Below are positions 59,168-64,000 of a stretch of DNA of 64,000 nt, piece after piece. The stretch covers positions 1 through 64,000 of the forward strand of contig JFHB01000029.1 in assembly GCA_000729835.1 (NCBI GenBank). The letters run 5' to 3'. Position numbers and translations under genes: made by a program. The notes under the pieces were generated by a model. It ran no database searches. It worked only from the letters and a program-made list of their open reading frames with translations, and was not told the DNA's origin. This DNA comes from Atkinsonella hypoxylon (Eukaryota > Ascomycota > Sordariomycetes > Hypocreales > Clavicipitaceae). Numbering within the stretch: position 1 is the first letter of the stretch; every line of letters begins with the position of its first letter.

Positions 59168-62100
59168 ATGGAGCGCAAAAGGTTTTCAGCACAAAACTCT
59201 CCCCATCACAAACGAATTAGATGCCAGGTTAGTCAAGAGCAGTCTGAGATCTACCGCAGAATCGACTCCATTCCATCAAGATCGAGCCCAAGGTCTCACT
59301 CAGCTTCAAAGGCTTTGCTCAGCGAAGCTGAAAGCACGAGGTTGTCGCTTGGAACTTCGTCTTCGTCTAGGCTCGATTCATCATTCTCATCCAGTATCTT
59401 TTCATCAGTCCATACTTCATTCATCAGCTCGCCAAACACGTCGTTTGCAACTTCAAAGAACACTTCTTTCTCTACAAATGACGAGGCAGACGAGGAAGAT
59501 GGCCAATCTGAGTACCACAGCTGTCGTGGTAATCCCACAGATTCGGATTCGGATTTTGTTTCAGACTGGGAGTCTGTACAAGGGCCGTGTACATTACCAC
59601 ACCATTTGACAGAGAGACTGCGTGATGTTTTCCGTAAGAGCTTCTCGTCTCTGGTCACATAGGATTAGCTAGCTAATGGACGTTGTGGATATAGCCAGAT
59701 TTGCAAATGGGAATTTTAATCATGCTCCACTTGCCGTCATTTGGGAAGTTACACGGCATGCCTTGCATTGTGGCAAAGACCTTGGAGAACTCAATTTTCA
59801 ATACAGTAGCAATAAAAAGCTTTGGGAAACTTATATGAGCATATCACAGCACAGGGATTTTAGAGATAAACCCCCAAAAAACACTACGAGTAAGACGGCT
59901 TGGGATGCTGCTTTGACATCCTTCCAATATTCAAATGAAGCAGTTGTATTATCGGGTAGGCTTGAGCCGAATAAACATCATGATGGACCTCTCTTCAATC
60001 TCAAGCTTGATCCACTGCATCTCGAGTCCTCCAACCGCCTTTTTAGGCGATTTGGATCGGATCGTTTCTTACAGCTATCGGTACCCTCTTTTGCAGACTT
60101 TAGGAGAATCATCGACTGCAATGAGGATGAGACGAAAAAATACCTGGTCAGTTGGCTGAAAAGCACTCACTACTTCTTAGGACGTCAGTGGTCATTATTT
60201 TTCGGTAAAGAGGGCAAAGTGAACAACCAGAAGGGTAAGCGGAAGAAGGGTGAGAAGGGTGAGAAGGCTAAGGTATGGGCCGCAGATATCTCGTGGATGA
60301 AAGTCTTCTTCTTCGCCTGTGATGGTGATAGCTTCCGCAAGGATCCTTACAGATCACTCCCACCTCAGGAGGACGCAGCAGCTCTCGGCAGTAGAGTAAA
60401 AGTTGACCTGTTGCGAATGATTTATTGGACTATCGGAGATCTACAAACATCATTACAACAGCTAACGAAATATTTCTCAAGGATTTCTCTCAGTAAGATA
60501 TCCCAGTGCTCCTGCCATAATTGTTGCTATCCCATCCGCGTATTGTGCTGGTTCGAATCCTAACGGGTATGGCCAGGCCTCACAGATACGACGCCTACCG
60601 TGACGTTGGAGAAACATGAGATCTACCACTGCAATGAGGACATCGGCGGCGAAACAGTTATGAATGACGGAATTGGTCAGCTGTCTGAGAGTCTGGCCAA
60701 AAAGATTGCCCACTGTCTTCGACTTACGTATGTCCCAAGTGCCTTCCAGGCTCGCTTTGGGAGTGCAAAAGGCGTATGGATCGTCGGTAAAAGTAGGCCG
60801 GCCCATCTTAACGGCGACGACTGGATCGTCACTTACCCGTCACAACGAAAATGGGATTGCGATCAAGAAGATCCGGCGCATCGTACCTTTGAAGTGAACA
60901 ATTATTCCGGAGAAGTCAAGTCTGCAACACTGAATTCGCAATTCATACCCTTACTTGAAGCGCAAGCAATTGATAAAATCTTAATGCGAGATACACTCGT
61001 GAAACTCCAAAGAAAAACCCTTGAAGATGACCTCGGGAGCCTGATAGAAGCCTTGGATAACCCCGTGGAGGTGCTCGCCTAGTTGAGACAAACTAGTGGA
61101 TCTTCGGCTACAGAGAGTTCTCAGCATCACCCACGTCTCGGCGGCTTGTCTCAACGCCCCGAAAACAATGCTATCTTTTTCATCGAACGCGGATGTAGTC
61201 TCAAAGATAACAACTTTTTAAAGACCATTTTACGAGATCTCGGATACCGGCGAGCGGATACACTTCTTGAGAAATACAACATAAACGTGCCTTGTTCGAC
61301 TTGGATGATAATGGTGCTGGACTTTCACGGATACTTGGCCGAAGATGAAGTCCACGTGTCCTTTTCTACCAAATTTGAAGTTGATGGCTTTTCCGACACG
61401 CTCTTGGAAAAGATGGATGTTCTTATCGCTCGAGTGCCGGCGCATCTACCGACAGATATTCAGAGAGTCAAGGTCGTGTCACATCCCGAGCTCCGGCAGT
61501 TCAAAGATGTCATCGTCTTCCCCATACAGGGCAAGAGATCGCTCGCGGATAAATTATCTGGTGGTGATTATGATGGAGACAGGGCCTGGGTCTGCTGGGA
61601 TCAAGATTTGGTTCAGAATTTTCGCAACGCTCCTATGCCAAAGACCAATCATAACCTTGTAGCAACAGGCCTTGTGAGAAAGGTCGACTTACCCATGAGC
61701 CGCGTTCGAAGCAAAGTCAACAGTGCCGAAGAGCTATGTGACGAATTCATATACCGTGGCCTTTTCTTCAATCTCGAGCCAAGTCTTTTGGGAACCTGCA
61801 CAAAGTATAAGGAGGAATATTGTCGCATCGTGGGAAGTGCGACCTCTGACGTTATCATCATAATGAGCATCCTACTCGGTTTGTTGGTAGATCAGCGCAA
61901 ACAGGGATACCAATTCGACAACAACGATTGGCGCAATTTTCGCAAGCATTTTAACCTCCCCCTGACTCTGTCATCAGGACCGAGTGGTGAAGCAGTGCGA
62001 AAAAACAACCATATCCTAGATTTCCTGCACAATAAAGCAGAGCGCTTTGTCGACGAATACAAAAAGAAGCTCAGCGATGCTTTCGAGTCATTGGGGACAC

Positions 62101-62645
62101 AACCTTACGATGAAGAATTAAGCCACAGATTTAAGGAACTTGATAGAAAATACGGGTCGGAATCAGATTGGGTCAAGCTGAGAAATCAACTTAAGCGCGA
62201 CATTGACCGTGTCAGACAGGAATGGTCCTCCATGGACTTTGTCAACCAGGTTGAGACTTATCCAGAGAGTGTCAGCCTAGTCTATGCGCAGTGGCAAAAG
62301 ATCCAGCCAGCAGCTGAGCTTGAATCCTCCAGGTTAATCAATTCTCTGCTACACAGTAGTGGGACCCAGAACCCGTACTTTAACGAATGGGAGCTCCTAA
62401 AAGCGTCCTGCGCTTACATGCGACACCACCATGGCGCATTTGTGTGGCTGATGGCCGGGACGCAGCTCGGGCATCTGAAGGTACTTGCATCCAGTGAACC
62501 ATGTGTACCGATACAGCCTAGGATACATGCCTTCATGTGTCTTGACAAAAAGCTCGTCGCGAGAGAACGGGCGCGTCGTTTGGGCGAGAGAGTTATGGTG
62601 GAATGGGGCGAATCACAAGATGATGACGATATGAATGATGACTAG
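59168..62645 (+). CDS. RNA-dependent RNA polymerase (RNAi), in-frame TAG
   Basis: Exons 59168-59633, 59695-60492 and 60586-62645, about 1108 codons. The Ser-rich N-terminal region is followed by the conserved APLAVIWEVTRHALHCG segment and then the two-barrel catalytic core. SGGDYDGD (Asp codons at 61566, 61572, 61578) is the DxDGD metal-binding motif of cellular RdRPs of the QDE-1/RRP type, which make double-stranded RNA for Dicer. The frame is interrupted by TAG at 61080-61082, between NPVEVLA and LRQTSGSS, 480 nt before the active site. A 54-nt in-frame GT-AG segment (61071-61124) could remove it as an intron, but the donor GTGCTC is poor and no clear branch site is seen. Unspliced, the spacing fits the family better, so a nonsense mutation (for example TGG to TAG) is favoured. 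Otherwise the frame is intact, so any inactivation is recent. Confidence 0.8.
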
Positions 62646-63458
62646 GCGCTTGGAGTACGTAAACACGCAGCAAGGGATTTTTGAATCCGCAGCAGGAACT
62701 AGGCCCTGAACGGAAGCAGTACCTCCGCATACTAATTTCTATGCCGAGGTATCTTCTTGACTTTGTATTACAATATAAACTTAAAGAAGTATCTTCATAT
62801 ATATATTAGTATAGAGAAGTACCTCCTTATTACTGCACCTCTATTTACTTCAAATCTTAATGGGGAATGGTAGAAGGTACCTCTGCATAGAAATTAATGT
62901 GCGAGGGTACTAACTACTATTTCGGGCCTAGTTGCTGCTGCGTATTCAAAAACCTGTTGCTGCGTGTATAGGCACTCAGTTCTAATACTCCATACCCAGG
63001 ACGTTACATATAGATATAGAGTTGGACAAAGGGCATGCTTGGCTAGTATGCAAGATAGCTGCATGATAGAGGCCTCCGAAGAACTTTATACAGCAGCATT
63101 AAGATCCGCCCGGGACTATCAGCAACAATAAATAAGGGCTGAGCATTATGCGATTCTGTATTTTTAGCCAGCAATTTTCTCTCGATGCCGCGGAAGTGCG
63201 ATCTATCTATGGTCACCATGCACGACTTACTCAGTACCTCATATCAAACACAGTATTGATACCCGGGACATCCCATACTTAAGCAAAGCGCGAAATTAGG
63301 CGGCCCCTTTGAGAAATTCGAAAGTAGACTCACGGGTATGTAAAGAGATAAGCGAAAAAATACATTAAAAAACTCTAAGTGAATTCGTCGACACATCATG
63401 CAAAGCCACCAACGCAAAACCAGGTATATACGGCCCCTTCAACAGCATACATGTCCCC
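62646..63458. other. Intergenic with foldback element
   Basis: The first third is occupied by an inverted-repeat element (62663-62967). The rest, AT-rich, contains no supportable gene and includes the 3' flank of the short-chain dehydrogenase. Confidence 0.5.
62663..62967. mobile_element. MITE-like foldback element
   Basis: Arms at 62663-62757 and 62872-62967 are inverted copies of each other, roughly 80% alike over about 95 nt. Both begin with ACACGCAGCAA at the outer edge and share TTTTTGAAT, GCAGCAG, AACTAGGCCC and TAATTTCTATGC blocks. The centre is AT-rich. A TA dinucleotide lies close outside each end, suggesting a Tc1/mariner-type target site, though an exact duplication cannot be fixed. 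No transposase frame exists inside, so it would be non-autonomous. It starts 18 nt after the RdRP stop codon. Confidence 0.7.
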
Positions 63459-64000
63459 CTACGCCGTAACGGCCGGCTCATCCCGCGGCTCAATCAAAAC
63501 CTCATTAACGGCAACATGCTCCGGCTGCGTAACAGCATACAGAATGGCCCCCGCAACATCTTCTGCGTCCAGAACCTTAGCACCCGTCGGCGTGCCGTAC
63601 TTCTTGAGAGCCTCCCGATCCGTCGAGATGTTGAGCAGACCCGTGTCCACATTTCCAGGCTGGACTGTCGTGACGCGCAGACCGCTACCAGCAGTCTCGA
63701 GCCTCAAACTCCGAAGAGTCGCCTCAACAAAGAATTTGCTCGCAGAGTAGACGCCCAGACCGGGGAAGACGACTCGTCCTGCGTCCGAGGAAATAGCGAC
63801 AATGTGGCCCGTCTTGCGTTCCAGGAAGCTGGGGAGCATGGATGAGAGGCAATGCAGCAAGCCCTTGCAGTTGATGTCGACGGTGCGCTCCCATTCTTCT
63901 GTCTGGCAGTTCGCCATCATTGTGAAGTACATTACGCCGGCACAGCTGACGAGGATGTCGATGGATCCGAGTTTTCTAGTGGTCGTGTCCACGAGGGCTT
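63459..64000 (-). CDS. Short-chain dehydrogenase/reductase, 5' part outside window
   Basis: Partial: the 180 C-terminal residues are here and the start lies beyond the right edge, including the N-terminal TGxxxGxG cofactor loop. Visible classical SDR features are DILVSCAGV (the NNAG-like segment), VAISSDAGR with the catalytic Ser, YSASK with catalytic Tyr and Lys, and VQPGNVDTGL after the active site. It should be a cytosolic NAD(P)(H)-dependent oxidoreductase; substrate unknown. The stop codon is at 63461-63459. Confidence 0.85.
   Translation of the reverse strand, partial: ALVDTTTRKLGSIDILVSCAGVMYFTMMANCQTEEWERTVDINCKGLLHCLSSMLPSFLERKTGHIVAISSDAGRVVFPGLGVYSASKFFVEATLRSLRLETAGSGLRVTTVQPGNVDTGLLNISTDREALKKYGTPTGAKVLDAEDVAGAILYAVTQPEHVAVNEVLIEPRDEPAVTA

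Noticed and set aside
60544..60562. GGTTCGAATCC resembling a tRNA T-loop
   Set aside because: The flanking bases do not form the T-stem beyond two pairs and no D-arm or anticodon arm precedes it; it is inside an RdRP intron.

Overview
The window is eukaryotic and comes from a filamentous ascomycete, most likely a Sordariomycete and possibly Hypocreales. Genes carry short GT-AG introns (51-142 nt). Marker families include Atg17, a Zn2Cys6 regulator, an RNAi-type RNA-dependent RNA polymerase, a DUF7907-like secreted protein, pepsin-like and M35 secreted proteases, and a cytochrome P450. The species assignment is inference, not a match.

Layout. The left 27 kb is gene-poor. It holds a conserved serine/proline-rich hypothetical gene (1.1-2.9 kb, minus), about 15 kb with no supportable gene but many micro- and minisatellites and probable transposon relics, a two-exon hypothetical gene (18.1-19.0 kb), a small secreted DUF7907-like protein (20.9-21.6 kb) and a repeat-rich secreted M35 metalloprotease (24.4-26.6 kb). 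From 27 to 38.5 kb, spaced by repeat-filled gaps, lie a FAD2-like membrane desaturase, a P450, a PaaK-like adenylate-forming ligase and a PaaI/ACOT13-like hotdog thioesterase. These four could act on one fatty-acyl or aryl-acyl substrate, but that is an inference. From 39 to 58.5 kb the window looks like ordinary gene-dense chromosome: a nickel/cobalt transporter, a C2H2 protein, Atg17, a secreted S33 hydrolase, a hypothetical nuclear-type protein, a secreted aspartic protease, the Rio1 kinase and a seven-exon Zn2Cys6 regulator. The right end has an RNA-dependent RNA polymerase interrupted by an in-frame TAG, a foldback element starting 18 nt after its stop codon, and the 3' part of a short-chain dehydrogenase that runs off the window.

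The strongest leads are: (1) the M35 protease with a tail of five 40-residue repeats, each carrying a predicted amphipathic lysine-rich helix in an alternating A-B-A-B-A' order; (2) the RdRP amber codon beside a hairpin-forming element; (3) the desaturase/P450/ligase/thioesterase neighbourhood; and (4) ten exact copies of TACGGAGTA/TACTCCGTA, all between genes. Exon borders were placed by eye from splice consensus, reading frame and family motifs. No database search was run.
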